A DNA stretch of 64,000 nt, taken from assembly GCA_910588985.1 (NCBI GenBank), contig CAJURO010000009.1, positions 11,433 through 75,432 of the forward strand. Direction: 5' to 3'. Below are positions 30,049-38,502 of the stretch, piece after piece; the stretch's first letter is position 1; each line of letters opens with the position of its first letter. A model generated the notes under the pieces. It did no database searches and had not been told where the DNA came from. It saw only the letters and a list, made by a program, of their open reading frames with translations. The position numbers and the translations under genes were made by a program. Source of the DNA: an uncultured Eggerthellaceae bacterium. Its GTDB lineage: Bacteria > Actinomycetota > Coriobacteriia > Coriobacteriales > Eggerthellaceae.

Positions 30049-31318
30049 ACTTAAGAACAAGCAACAGCCGAGTTCGTTGAAGAAGACGCTGAGCTACGCA
30101 GCTATCGTTGTGGTATGCGCTCTTGCGTTGCTTGGCATCCTCTATATCAACGGCGTGTTCAACACTCCAGAAGAGGAAGCACAGGTGCTGGAGGCAGACA
30201 CTGGGCTTACCGGAGGCATTGCTGCGGTTGTGAACGGGACCGAGATCGAAGAGGACAAGGTCACGCGTATCGCGAACAACTTCCGCATCCAATATGGCTA
30301 TACCGAGGAAGACAAGTGGAAAGAGTATCTGCAGAACAATAGCTACACCGTCGAGAGCTTTCGCGAAGAGATCCTTGATGGGCTGATCGACCAGGAACTC
30401 ACGGAGCAGTGTGCAGCGCAACGCAACGTCACTACCGATGATGAAGAGATCCAAGGGTATGTTGATAAGATGCGTGCGAACTATTCCTCCGACGAAGCAT
30501 GGCAGACTGCGCTTGAAGGTGCTGGGTTTGATGATGAGGATGCCTATCGCGATGCTCTTCGCTATTCCATCCTTGATAAGAAGCTCGAGGAAGGATTCGA
30601 AGCAGAGAACGTGCTCGATGATGCATCGTTGCTCGCAGCTGCAAATGAGAAAGTTGCTACCTATTCGGGAGCAAAACGCACCTCGCACATTCAGTTCAAC
30701 GAGGACGAGCAAGAGCTTGCCCAAGAAGTCCTCGATAAGATCAAGGCAGGAGAGATGCGCTTCTCCGATGCGGTTGCTGAGTACTCCAAGGATGAGGACA
30801 CGAAGGACAATGGCGGTGATATGGGTTGGGATAGGCTCAAAGATGCCAATCTTGATGCCGATTACACCGAGGCGATAACTGACCTCAATGCAGGCGAAGT
30901 CACAACTGAGCTTGTGAAGACGAAGTATGGATATCACATCATCTACTGTTCTGAGGTGTTCTCTCCTGCAGTTGATGAAGCGGGGAACTATAATCTTGGC
31001 TCGTTGGACGAGATCCCAGACGGAATCCTTGAGGAGATCCGCACAACGGTCGTTGAGGAAAAGACTGACGAGTCCAAAGAGGCATGGCTCAAGGAAATGC
31101 GCGAAACCAACGATGTAGTTGTGAACGATATGCCAGAAGGGTTGCCGTATTGGGTGCAGCTTGATGAGCCAGAGGAAGAGCAAGCAGCTATCGACCAGGC
31201 GGCTGATGAGCAACTCGCCGAAGACGTTGCAGGCGAAGAGGCAGCAGCGGGCGAGATGGAGCTTGAAGGGGCTGAGCAGCAAGCCGCTCAAGAGGGAACG
31301 ACTGCTGAAGGTCAATAG
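30038..31318 (+). CDS. Membrane-anchored parvulin-type peptidyl-prolyl isomerase (PrsA/SurA-like)
   Basis: 426 residues from ATG 30038 (MATELKNKQQ), chosen because the small ORF upstream overlaps it; a GTG at 30002 would add 12 residues. One N-terminal transmembrane helix (about 20-40, AAIVVVCALALLGILYI) anchors an extracytoplasmic SurA-N-like domain (VVNGTEIEEDKVTRI) and a rotamase domain (AKRTSHIQFNEDEQELA, GGDMGWDRL, TKYGYHIIYCSEV). There is no lipobox cysteine, unlike Firmicutes PrsA. The C-terminus is a long Glu/Ala/Gln-rich tail. Likely assists folding of exported proteins. It ends in a strong terminator. Confidence 0.9.
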   Translation: MATELKNKQQPSSLKKTLSYAAIVVVCALALLGILYINGVFNTPEEEAQVLEADTGLTGGIAAVVNGTEIEEDKVTRIANNFRIQYGYTEEDKWKEYLQNNSYTVESFREEILDGLIDQELTEQCAAQRNVTTDDEEIQGYVDKMRANYSSDEAWQTALEGAGFDDEDAYRDALRYSILDKKLEEGFEAENVLDDASLLAAANEKVATYSGAKRTSHIQFNEDEQELAQEVLDKIKAGEMRFSDAVAEYSKDEDTKDNGGDMGWDRLKDANLDADYTEAITDLNAGEVTTELVKTKYGYHIIYCSEVFSPAVDEAGNYNLGSLDEIPDGILEEIRTTVVEEKTDESKEAWLKEMRETNDVVVNDMPEGLPYWVQLDEPEEEQAAIDQAADEQLAEDVAGEEAAAGEMELEGAEQQAAQEGTTAEGQ

Positions 31319-31351
31319 TTCCTAGGCCATCTCTGAGTTGTAGTGTATATC

Positions 31352-31382
31352 AAGGGAGTCTCGATCGAGACTCCCTTTTTTA
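31352..31382 (+). terminator. Terminator after the foldase gene
   Basis: AAGGGAGTCTCG/CGAGACTCCCTT stem followed by a T-run, 33 bp after the stop codon. Confidence 0.93.
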
Positions 31383-31510
31383 TAGCGCATCCTATGATGT
31401 TTCCTGTTTAGCAGTGAGGTAACTTGAGAACCAAATAGTCCAAATAACAACTGAGGAGAGTTCAACACGAAAGTCATAAAAATATAAAATAATTCATTAG
31501 AAAATCAATA

Positions 31511-31519
31511 TGATATGAT
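31511..31519 (+). promoter_or_regulatory. Promoter candidate for the toxin mRNA
   Basis: TGATATGAT is an extended -10 (TGn-TATGAT) in an AT-rich stretch 46 bp before the toxin ATG. No clear -35. Confidence 0.5.
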
Positions 31520-31536
31520 GAAATAGGCGGGCGGCA

Positions 31537-31567
31537 ATAGTTATCCCTTGCGAAAGGCGGTAACTAT
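31537..31567 (+). promoter_or_regulatory. RBS-sequestering hairpin in the toxin leader
   Basis: ATAGTTA (31537-31543) pairs with TAACTAT (31561-31567), enclosing the ribosome site AAAGGCGG and the first base pair of the ATG. Such structures delay toxin translation in type I modules. Confidence 0.7.
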
Positions 31568-31646
31568 GATTACGTGGATAGAATTACTTACATTCTGTTT
31601 AGTGATTACGGCGGTTATAGAACTGACGCATCGAATGCGAAAATGA
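31566..31646 (+). CDS. Putative type I toxin, 26-residue hydrophobic peptide
   Basis: ATG preceded by AAAGGCGG at 5 nt. The peptide starts MITWIELLTFCLVITAVIEL and ends in a basic tail (THRMRK): one short transmembrane helix plus positive C-terminus, the layout of the holin-like toxin family (Hol_Tox) and of Fst/TxpA-type peptides. It sits between a 5' hairpin hiding its ribosome site, a 3' stem-loop, and an opposing promoter for an antisense RNA. By family these peptides depolarise the membrane; action here is inference. Confidence 0.75.
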   Translation: MITWIELLTFCLVITAVIELTHRMRK

Positions 31647-31648
31647 AA

Positions 31649-31676
31649 TAACCGCCCCGTTTAAGCAAGGCGGTTA
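31649..31676 (+). terminator. Stem-loop after the toxin ORF
   Basis: TAACCGCC and GGCGGTTA form an 8-bp stem 2 nt after the toxin stop codon. No T-run follows. It would lie in the overlap with the antisense RNA and may be the site of first pairing. Confidence 0.6.
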
Positions 31677-31738
31677 CCTCAACAAGCCATAAACTTGAAA
31701 TCGGGGTAACTAGCCGCTGCAACGGCAAGCCGCCCGTT
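31650..31738 (-). ncRNA. Putative antisense antitoxin RNA
   Basis: Inferred transcript starting about 7 nt after the minus-strand promoter at 31745-31773 and running toward the toxin 3' end. It contains GC-rich complementary segments (around 31709-31735). The exact ends are not determinable from sequence alone. Confidence 0.5.
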
Positions 31739-31744
31739 CATCTC

Positions 31745-31773
31745 ATCCTACCAAATCCATAGAGCTAAAGCAA
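31745..31773 (-). promoter_or_regulatory. Antisense RNA promoter
   Basis: On the minus strand TTGCTT (31773-31768), exactly 17 bp, TAGGAT (31750-31745). It faces the toxin gene and has no ORF downstream of it. Confidence 0.7.
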
Positions 31774-31844
31774 TGATTCTATTGCGGTGTATTCTGTACT
31801 GTTTCCTGTTTGCAAGCGCTTGTCACGCTCTCCGTTCGTGTTGG

Positions 31845-32348
31845 CTATTGGAGGTTGAAGTCGTCCGGGGAGAGGGAGTCGATGAATGTATGGAACTCTT
31901 GTAGCTCCACCTCCTTCTCCTTCTCAGACTGAAAGAGATAAGGAAACGAAGCCGCTGCAAGCACCTCTTCATCGATCAAGAAGGGAGCATCTTCGCGAAT
32001 AGCAAGCGAAAGAGCATCAGTTGGGCGTGCATCGAGCTCGATGATGCGTCCTTCCTGTCTTAAGAAGAGCCGAGCGAAGAACGTTTGCCCTTCGACACGG
32101 TTGATGAGAACATGATCGACGGTTGCATCAAGATTTGTTATAGCATCGATGAAGAGATCGTGCGTCATAGGGCGAGGAAGCTTTGCGTGCTCGATCGCCA
32201 TACCCAGCTGCATTGCCTCATTTGCTCCGATCCAAACAGGAACGATGCGTGACATGCCATCGAGCACCTCTTCGATAGGCTCAAGAACAAGAACAGCTGG
32301 CCTGTCTGGACCAGTGAAGATCAGTGTGAGAACGCGCAGTGGAACCAT
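31845..32348 (-). CDS. Bifunctional-nuclease-domain (BFN/DUF151) protein
   Basis: 167 residues, start ATG at 32348 with AAAGGATT upstream. The BFN domain is identified by VPVWIGANEAMQLGMAIEH, RPMTHDLF, and DARPTDALSLAIRE. Members occur widely in Actinomycetota and plants; nuclease activity was reported for the plant founder, and the bacterial role is not settled. A C-terminal Glu-rich tail follows. It stands alone upstream of the tRNA genes. Confidence 0.9.
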   Translation of the reverse strand: MVPLRVLTLIFTGPDRPAVLVLEPIEEVLDGMSRIVPVWIGANEAMQLGMAIEHAKLPRPMTHDLFIDAITNLDATVDHVLINRVEGQTFFARLFLRQEGRIIELDARPTDALSLAIREDAPFLIDEEVLAAASFPYLFQSEKEKEVELQEFHTFIDSLSPDDFNLQ

Positions 32349-32429
32349 GCCGCAAATCCTTTCCTTTTGTGCCTCATACTAACAGGTGATGGCCCTGACA
32401 GAGCAATTCAGATGATTCCGAGAATCTTC

Positions 32430-32459
32430 TTGACCCTTCTTGTTACTTTGTTGTAGGAT
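32430..32459 (+). promoter_or_regulatory. tRNA-Ile promoter
   Basis: TTGACC, 18-bp spacer, TAGGAT, ending 18 bp before the tRNA-Ile 5' end. Confidence 0.75.
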
Positions 32460-32477
32460 ATTCGAGCACTTTTCTTC

Positions 32478-32554
<77 letters not shown>

Positions 32555-32562
32555 CTTTTGCG

Positions 32563-32606
32563 ATAAACGCTCCACCGTGAGCCGAGTTAGCCGGTGGAGC
32601 GTTTAT
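32563..32606. repeat. 14-bp inverted repeat between tRNA-Ile and tRNA-Ala
   Basis: ATAAACGCTCCACC (32563-32576) pairs exactly with GGTGGAGCGTTTAT (32593-32606). It may be a terminator or processing hairpin. The CTCCACC/GGTGGAG part resembles the 3' end of tRNA-Ala, so it could derive from it. Confidence 0.7.
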
Positions 32607-32612
32607 TAAATT

Positions 32613-32688
32613 GGGGCATTAGCTCAGCTGGGAGAGCGCGGGCTTTGCAAGCCTGAGGTCAGGGGTTCGATCCCCCTATGCTCCACCA
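32613..32688 (+). tRNA. tRNA-Ala (anticodon TGC)
   Basis: GGGGCAT pairs with ATGCTCC through one G-T pair, discriminator A, encoded CCA. Anticodon loop TTTGCAA gives TGC. T-loop GTTCGATCC. 76 nt. Probably co-transcribed with tRNA-Ile; the pair occurs here without a 16S-23S operon. Confidence 0.96.
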
Positions 32689-32696
32689 TGATAGTT

Positions 32697-32728
32697 ACGG
32701 TCGCGATTCGGTATCGCGACCGTTTTTG
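32697..32728 (+). terminator. Terminator after tRNA-Ala
   Basis: ACGGTCGCGAT and ATCGCGACCGT form an 11-bp stem with loop TCGGT, followed by TTTTTGTT. Confidence 0.94.
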
Positions 32729-32802
32729 TTTTACGTCATCATGCAATGGAGAGAGCGCGGTCATCCTCGTTTATGTTCAGGGGATCTTCCCCGTTAACTC
32801 GT

Positions 32803-32814
32803 TGAGCTACGGGC
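32803..32814 (-). other. tRNA 5'-half-like fragment
   Basis: The minus strand reads GCCCGTAGCTCA, identical to 12 nt of the tRNA-Ile 5' end, with a further GTTA match, but no anticodon or T-arm follows. Likely a tRNA-gene remnant or chance similarity. Confidence 0.35.
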
Positions 32815-32911
32815 AATTTATCACTTTCGTGTATACTCATTTAGTTTAGAGAAATTGCAGATAAACACGTGATTTCGCGCTTAGTGCAAACATATAGAAA
32901 GGCGCTGTCAT

Positions 32912-35900
32912 ATGTCACAAGCTGAGGAGTACACCGCCCGGCTTTCGGAAGTCATCGGGGCAAGGCCAGCTGGTACCGTAGAAGAGCAGCAAGCTGCATT
33001 CATGATCGAGGCTGTTTTGGCCGATGAAGCGCAGTTGAAAACCGACACGGAGGAATTCAACTGCAATCCCGACTTTGAGTTGCCAAAGACGATCTGCGCC
33101 ATTGCAACCGTCGTTCTTGGCATCATCTCTCTCTTCCTTCCCTTAATGGTCATCCCTTCGATCATCATCACCGCCGTTGCTGCCGTTGCCTTCGGGCTTG
33201 AGGTCATTGGCAATGCGCCCCTTTCGTCTTCTCTCAAACGCGGCATCAGCCAGAACATCGTTGGCAAATATGTCCCCAGCACATCCAGCGAAACGCAGAC
33301 AGGTCGTCAGAGCCGCAAGCGCAAGGTTGTGATCGTCGCTCATTACGACACGGGAAAGGTTCGCTTCGAGCTTGCTAATCCTCTCTTCCGCATCCTTCCT
33401 ATCCTTGGCTGGGTCGAGGTTGCAGGAATGGCTCTTGTGCCGATCTTGCTGCTCCTTCGCCTTATGAGCTCTGCTACTGAAGGGCTGCTGATATTCTTCA
33501 ACATCCTCATCGGCCTTTGCATCGTGATCGCGCTCATCCCGATCGTTTTCTATATCCTCCATCAGACCGCTCAGTTCAATGTCGGAGCGAACTGCAACGC
33601 ATCGGGCGTGGCGGTCATGCTCGAGACTGCGCGTCGTCTGGGAGTCGAATTCCCTGCGATGGCGGCCGAGGCTGAGCAAGCACGCCTTCATGGCGAAGAG
33701 GCGCTTCTTGAATCAGGCCTTGTTCCTGAAGGAGCTGAACTGACCTATGACGTTGAGGCGAAGACCATCGACGAGAACGGGGAAGTTGTGAGCGAAGAGA
33801 TCTTCGCTGCTCCGCTTGCAGAGGGAGAGCCAGCTGCTCCAGCAATGGCCCTTAGTGCCGAGAGCGAGCAGACCCCCGTGACCTTCTTCGATGGTGGTAC
33901 GGGAGAGCATGGTGCGATCATCATGGGCGAACAGGCTGCGACACCTACAAGTGCGGCAACCTCAGCTGCAACGTATGCCGCTGCCGCTCCTGTTGCCTCC
34001 GCTTCAGCAGTCGTCATGCCAGAGCCCGAAGAATACGACGACCCTAACGTTCCTGAGTGGTACAAAACAGCACGCAAGCGTGCGAACGCGAACAAGGGCG
34101 ATGCTCCTGTTGCTGCGGGGTCAGCACAACGCTCCAAATTCGCTGACGCGCTTGATGCTGCTGCCATCGTCAGCTCGAATGCGCTTCACCAAATGGAGAC
34201 AACGGACGCGGGGCTCTCTCCTGCAGAGCAGCGCCTCCAGCAGATGCGCCAATCGATCCTCGGCAATGCTTCCGAGAGCAGTCGCTCTGCAGTGCAGCCA
34301 ACTGCGGGTGTTGATGGGTATCTCGCAAGCTCGACCGACGCGCCAACATATGAGAGCTCCATGGTTGACTCTTCAAGCAGCGAAGACGAAACAGCTTCAT
34401 CTTCAGCTGAAGATGCGTCCGAGGTTCAGGCGGCCTCCGCGCGTGCCGAAGCAGTATCCACGCGAGCTGAAGCGCTTGCCGAAGACGCTGAAGAGCTGGC
34501 TGCGGAAGCCCAAGACCTTGAAGATGCGCTTGCGCGCGAGCAGGCGAACCTGGAAGCACAAGCCAAAGCGAATCGCACCATCTCGTTCATTCCTGTTGAG
34601 GTCGATCCCGAAGAGATCTTCCAGCAGAACGAATCGCTCAAGACAGGCAACATCGACCAGAAGGCTGTTGCTGCCCAAGCTGCTGCATCTGCGAACAAGA
34701 GCGCCAAGCCAGGACGTCGCTCCATCACGCTTCCAAGCTTGAGCGGGGCGATCGAGCCTGTGAAGAAGGCGCATGTGCAACCAGCTCCCCTTGCCGAAGA
34801 CGAGGAGCTAGCCAAGACCAAAAAGCGTCGGAGCCGCCAAGAAGCCATTTCGATCACGCTTCCCTCTACCACTTCTGAGAGCAAGAAGGACAAGGCAGAA
34901 GCTCAGGACGCAGCGAAGACGGGAGCATCGGCCGCAAAGCCAGGTCGCACGCAAGAAGCACAAGCTGCACAACAGGCGGGCGACCTCAACACAAGGGATG
35001 CATCCGTTAAACGCACCGAAGAGAGAACAGCTAACCCACATGCTGCAAGTGCGGGGCGCACGGCAGGCGAAAAGGCCGCAGCACGTCGAGCGACCAGCAC
35101 AAGCAGAGCATCACGCACTGCCAACGATGCCGCAAAGACCACGATGATCACGCCACAGAAATCTGCTCAGGAGATCGTTGCGGAGGCTGAAGCAGCAGGA
35201 CAGCGCGGAACGCAGCATCGTCATGCACATGCGACCGATGAGGACAAGGTGCGGGCAGCACGCGGCGAAATGATCGAAGACACCGTTGAAGAGACCATGA
35301 ACGAGAGCGTCAGCATGGCAGGATCGTTCATCTCTGCAAGCGAGACAAGCTCGTTCAAGCCTGTCGGCGATGAGCTTGTTGCTCACATCGATGAAGAAGA
35401 CAGGTACATCGATGATGTCGATGACTCCGATTATGCCGATCAAGTTACCCAAACAGGTGCGCTGGCAGGTCCTGGGTATGTGAGCATGCCCAAGGGCCGC
35501 ATGTCCCGCATGTTCGGTCGCTTCCGTCGCAAGAAGGAAGATGAAGAGCTGAGCCTCAAAGATTCACTGGGAATCGACGATTCGTTCGACGCCCGCTCAG
35601 TCGGCGCAGCGCGCGGCGGTTGGGAGAGCTTCCGCGAAGACGAGAGCGCGAGCAGCGCATGGGATGACGAGGATTGGAACGGCGGCGCCTTCTCTCTTAA
35701 GGGGAGAACAAGCGAGAACAAGCGCAAGGCTCCCCAGGACGAGGAAGGCACATCTCGCAAGCGCACCGATAGCCCTTCTACCAATACGCGTAAGAGCCCG
35801 AAGCGCGGCGTCAACCCCTTTGGCAACCTTCCCCTTTCTGAAGACATCATCGTAGAGGAGCGCGAAGCGGTTCAGCAGTTCAAGGATGGCATCTTGGACA

Positions 35901-36331
35901 CCGAAGTCTGGTTCGTCGCGCTTGGCGCCGAGCTTGCAGATAACGCTGGCATCAAGAACTTCATTCGCGAACACAAGGAAGAGCTGCGCGGCTCCATCGT
36001 CATCGACCTTGATGGCATGGGAGCAGGCAACCTTACGCTCATCGAAGAAGAAGGCAAGGTGCGTAGGATCAAAGCATCTGCTCGAATAAAACGGTATGTG
36101 AACAAAGCTGCGTCCGCACTCGGCATGCGCGTGGAATCTGGAAAGATGAACTGGCGCAACAGTGCAACGTATATGGTCGGCCGAAATGGCTTGCCGACCA
36201 TACATCTCGTCGGCATGGAGAATGGCACACCTGCGCGCGCGGGGAAAGCAGACGACACGTTCGAAAACCTGGATCTTGCCGTTCTTGAGCAGAACTGCGA
36301 TTACTTGGTCGAGCTCTTACGAACGATCTAG
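32912..36331 (+). CDS. Membrane-bound M28-peptidase-like protein with giant disordered insert
   Basis: 1139 residues, ATG after GAAAGG. Residues 1-250 contain two pairs of hydrophobic segments (about 60-99 and 160-215) and the first part of an M28 zinc-peptidase fold: VVIVAHYDTGKV (His144, Asp146) and FNVGANCNASGVAVML. In active M28 enzymes the latter reads GAxDN/DD, so the bridging aspartate position is Cys228. Residues about 255-930 are Ala/Glu/Ser/Lys-rich and probably disordered. Residues about 985-1139 resume the fold (EVWFVALGAELADNAG, IVIDLDGMG, GKADDTFENLD), where a second Glu of the usual EE and a His before the DDT segment appear replaced. I infer a pseudo-peptidase. The sensor kinase follows after 25 bp. 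Confidence 0.75.
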   Translation: MSQAEEYTARLSEVIGARPAGTVEEQQAAFMIEAVLADEAQLKTDTEEFNCNPDFELPKTICAIATVVLGIISLFLPLMVIPSIIITAVAAVAFGLEVIGNAPLSSSLKRGISQNIVGKYVPSTSSETQTGRQSRKRKVVIVAHYDTGKVRFELANPLFRILPILGWVEVAGMALVPILLLLRLMSSATEGLLIFFNILIGLCIVIALIPIVFYILHQTAQFNVGANCNASGVAVMLETARRLGVEFPAMAAEAEQARLHGEEALLESGLVPEGAELTYDVEAKTIDENGEVVSEEIFAAPLAEGEPAAPAMALSAESEQTPVTFFDGGTGEHGAIIMGEQAATPTSAATSAATYAAAAPVASASAVVMPEPEEYDDPNVPEWYKTARKRANANKGDAPVAAGSAQRSKFADALDAAAIVSSNALHQMETTDAGLSPAEQRLQQMRQSILGNASESSRSAVQPTAGVDGYLASSTDAPTYESSMVDSSSSEDETASSSAEDASEVQAASARAEAVSTRAEALAEDAEELAAEAQDLEDALAREQANLEAQAKANRTISFIPVEVDPEEIFQQNESLKTGNIDQKAVAAQAAASANKSAKPGRRSITLPSLSGAIEPVKKAHVQPAPLAEDEELAKTKKRRSRQEAISITLPSTTSESKKDKAEAQDAAKTGASAAKPGRTQEAQAAQQAGDLNTRDASVKRTEERTANPHAASAGRTAGEKAAARRATSTSRASRTANDAAKTTMITPQKSAQEIVAEAEAAGQRGTQHRHAHATDEDKVRAARGEMIEDTVEETMNESVSMAGSFISASETSSFKPVGDELVAHIDEEDRYIDDVDDSDYADQVTQTGALAGPGYVSMPKGRMSRMFGRFRRKKEDEELSLKDSLGIDDSFDARSVGAARGGWESFREDESASSAWDDEDWNGGAFSLKGRTSENKRKAPQDEEGTSRKRTDSPSTNTRKSPKRGVNPFGNLPLSEDIIVEEREAVQQFKDGILDTEVWFVALGAELADNAGIKNFIREHKEELRGSIVIDLDGMGAGNLTLIEEEGKVRRIKASARIKRYVNKAASALGMRVESGKMNWRNSATYMVGRNGLPTIHLVGMENGTPARAGKADDTFENLDLAVLEQNCDYLVELLRTI

Positions 36332-36356
36332 CATCTGAACGCAGGATTGGAGCATT

Positions 36357-38363
36357 TTGGCGAACACGAAGAGGATCGATAGCGCCAAGCTCGTCACACG
36401 TGCTGCGGCAGCCGTGATAGGTTGCTTGCTGATCGCGTTCTTCGTGGTCACGGTCAATAACATGGTGCTCATCTCAAACCAGGTAGAGGATATCAAGAAT
36501 GGCCCTTTCAAGGTGTCCATGAACGCTGGCCGCATCGAGACGAACCTTGCGCGCCTCGATACTGTCATCAATCAGCTTGTTTCAAGCCATGGCTCTTTGA
36601 GCAATACGCAGGATGTCGTTGAGATCTGCCAAGAAGTTGACGAAACCATCTCTTCCCTTCTTGCAGGCATCGACAAGAGCACTATCAGCAACCCTGAGAA
36701 TATCCATCTTCTCAACGTTGATTATCAGATGCTCTCCAATCGCCTTGGCTATCTGATCAACATGTGCCTCAATGAGAACATATCGGGAGAGTCGATCGCA
36801 AACTACACATCGCTCTATGTAAGCCCTCTTATTGCTCAGCTGCTGGCGAACAGCGCTGCGGTTCTTGATGAGACCACCGCTGAGGTCAACAACATGTATA
36901 CCGTCGTCAATGCTGCAAGCGGTCAAACCATCTTGATGTCGAGCATCCTCATGGCGGCTGTTGTGGTGATGGTGTTCGTGTACATGGTGCTGTTGCGTCG
37001 CAAGGATGCGCGCGAACAGAAGCTTCGCGAAGATCTTGAGCTCACCATCGAGCAAGCAAAGAGCGCTTCGAACGCTAAGAGCATGTTCCTCTCGAACATG
37101 AGCCACGACATTCGCACGCCTATGAATGCCATTGTCGGACTAACCACCATCGCGAACGAGAACCTCGATGACCCTGTTCGCGTGAAGCAGTGCCTTACGC
37201 GCATCACCACCTCGTCGCAACATCTGCTCAGCCTTATCAACGATGCGCTCGACATGAACAAGATCGAGAGCGGGAAGGCCACCCTCAACGAGGAGGTGTT
37301 CTCGGTTCAGCGTCTCATGGAGGAGCTTACAGGAATCCTTCAGCCTTCAGCTGCAGCAAAGCATCTCAACACGACGACAGACATGAAGAACGTCACCTAC
37401 GATGTGCTTATCGGCGATACCATGCGCATCCGTCAGATCATCCTGAACCTGATCAGCAATGCTATCAAGTACACGAATGAGGGCGATGATGTCCAGCTCT
37501 CGATCACCGAGCTGCCCCAAACGAAGCCAGGGATCGTAGACCTTCAGTTCATTGTTGAGGACTCCGGTATCGGCATGAAGCGCGAGTTCCTTGAGTACGT
37601 CTTCGAGCCCTTCGAACGTGAGCGCAATGATTTCACGAACTTCACCGAGGGAACGGGCTTAGGCATGGCTATCACGAAGAACCTGGTTCAGCTCATGTCG
37701 GGCAAGATCACCGTCGAGAGCGAGCTCGGGGTTGGAACGCGCTTTACCGTGCGTATTCCGCTGAAGATCGCAGATAGCGCGAACATCAAGCTGCTCACCG
37801 AGAAGCAAGAAGACGAGGAACGCGAAGAGCAGGAAGGAACAGCGGTCTTCAAGGACAAGGGCAGGCATGTGCACGATAACGCTGGCGAGCGAATAGCAAC
37901 CACGGCAACAGCGGCTTCATCGAAGAAGAAGGTGAAAGTGAGCGGACGTGTGCTTCTTGTTGAGGACAACGAGATCAACATGGATATCGCGCAAGAGCTT
38001 GTCACTTCGCGTGGTGCTGAAGTTGAGTGTGCCTATGACGGGATCGAAGCAGTTTCTAAAGTAGCGGATTCTCCCGAGGGGTATTACGACCTGATCTTCA
38101 TGGATTGGCAGATGCCTCATATGGATGGCATTGAGGCGACAAGAACGATCATCCAGTTCTGCAAGGATCGCGGTCGCACACCTATTCCCATCATTGCGAT
38201 GACGGCGAATGCGTTCGTAGAGGATCGAGAGGTCGCGCTTGAGGCGGGCATGGATGGGTTCATGACCAAGCCGATCAACGTGAAGGAGCTTGAAGCGAAC
38301 CTGCTCAAGTACCTCCCTGCCGCAACGGATGATGAGAGCGAAGACGCAGGCGCTCACATATAA
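36357..38363 (+). CDS. Hybrid sensor histidine kinase / response regulator
   Basis: 668 residues from a TTG with GGAG upstream. TM1 (about 12-35) and TM2 (about 188-213) frame an extracytoplasmic helical sensor region. HisKA carries the phospho-acceptor His250 (SNMSHDIRTPMNAIVG); HATPase has NLISNAIKYTNEG, EDSGIGM and GTGLGMAITKNLVQL. A charged linker leads to a receiver domain with VLLVEDNEINMDIA and phospho-acceptor Asp583 in FMDWQMPHMDG. No HPt or DNA-binding domain is present, so an unlinked partner must receive the signal. It lies 25 bp after the M28-like gene and is probably co-transcribed, which suggests that protein is part of its input. Confidence 0.93.
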   Translation: MANTKRIDSAKLVTRAAAAVIGCLLIAFFVVTVNNMVLISNQVEDIKNGPFKVSMNAGRIETNLARLDTVINQLVSSHGSLSNTQDVVEICQEVDETISSLLAGIDKSTISNPENIHLLNVDYQMLSNRLGYLINMCLNENISGESIANYTSLYVSPLIAQLLANSAAVLDETTAEVNNMYTVVNAASGQTILMSSILMAAVVVMVFVYMVLLRRKDAREQKLREDLELTIEQAKSASNAKSMFLSNMSHDIRTPMNAIVGLTTIANENLDDPVRVKQCLTRITTSSQHLLSLINDALDMNKIESGKATLNEEVFSVQRLMEELTGILQPSAAAKHLNTTTDMKNVTYDVLIGDTMRIRQIILNLISNAIKYTNEGDDVQLSITELPQTKPGIVDLQFIVEDSGIGMKREFLEYVFEPFERERNDFTNFTEGTGLGMAITKNLVQLMSGKITVESELGVGTRFTVRIPLKIADSANIKLLTEKQEDEEREEQEGTAVFKDKGRHVHDNAGERIATTATAASSKKKVKVSGRVLLVEDNEINMDIAQELVTSRGAEVECAYDGIEAVSKVADSPEGYYDLIFMDWQMPHMDGIEATRTIIQFCKDRGRTPIPIIAMTANAFVEDREVALEAGMDGFMTKPINVKELEANLLKYLPAATDDESEDAGAHI

Positions 38364-38502
38364 ACCATCCTCTGATGGTGAAAGGCTCGCCGCGCCGTCG
38401 CTTCGAGCCATAAGTCTCTCAGCTCCTTTGGCTTGCCTCGCTTTCACTCATCAGAGAACGGCTCATATGCGATTGTGTGCCGTGAAAGCCTCGTTACGTC
38501 TT

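Noticed and set aside
29942..31315. 457-residue minus-strand frame opposite the foldase
   Set aside because: Leu/Ile/Cys-rich translation typical of an antisense shadow; the sense frame has clear PPIase motifs.
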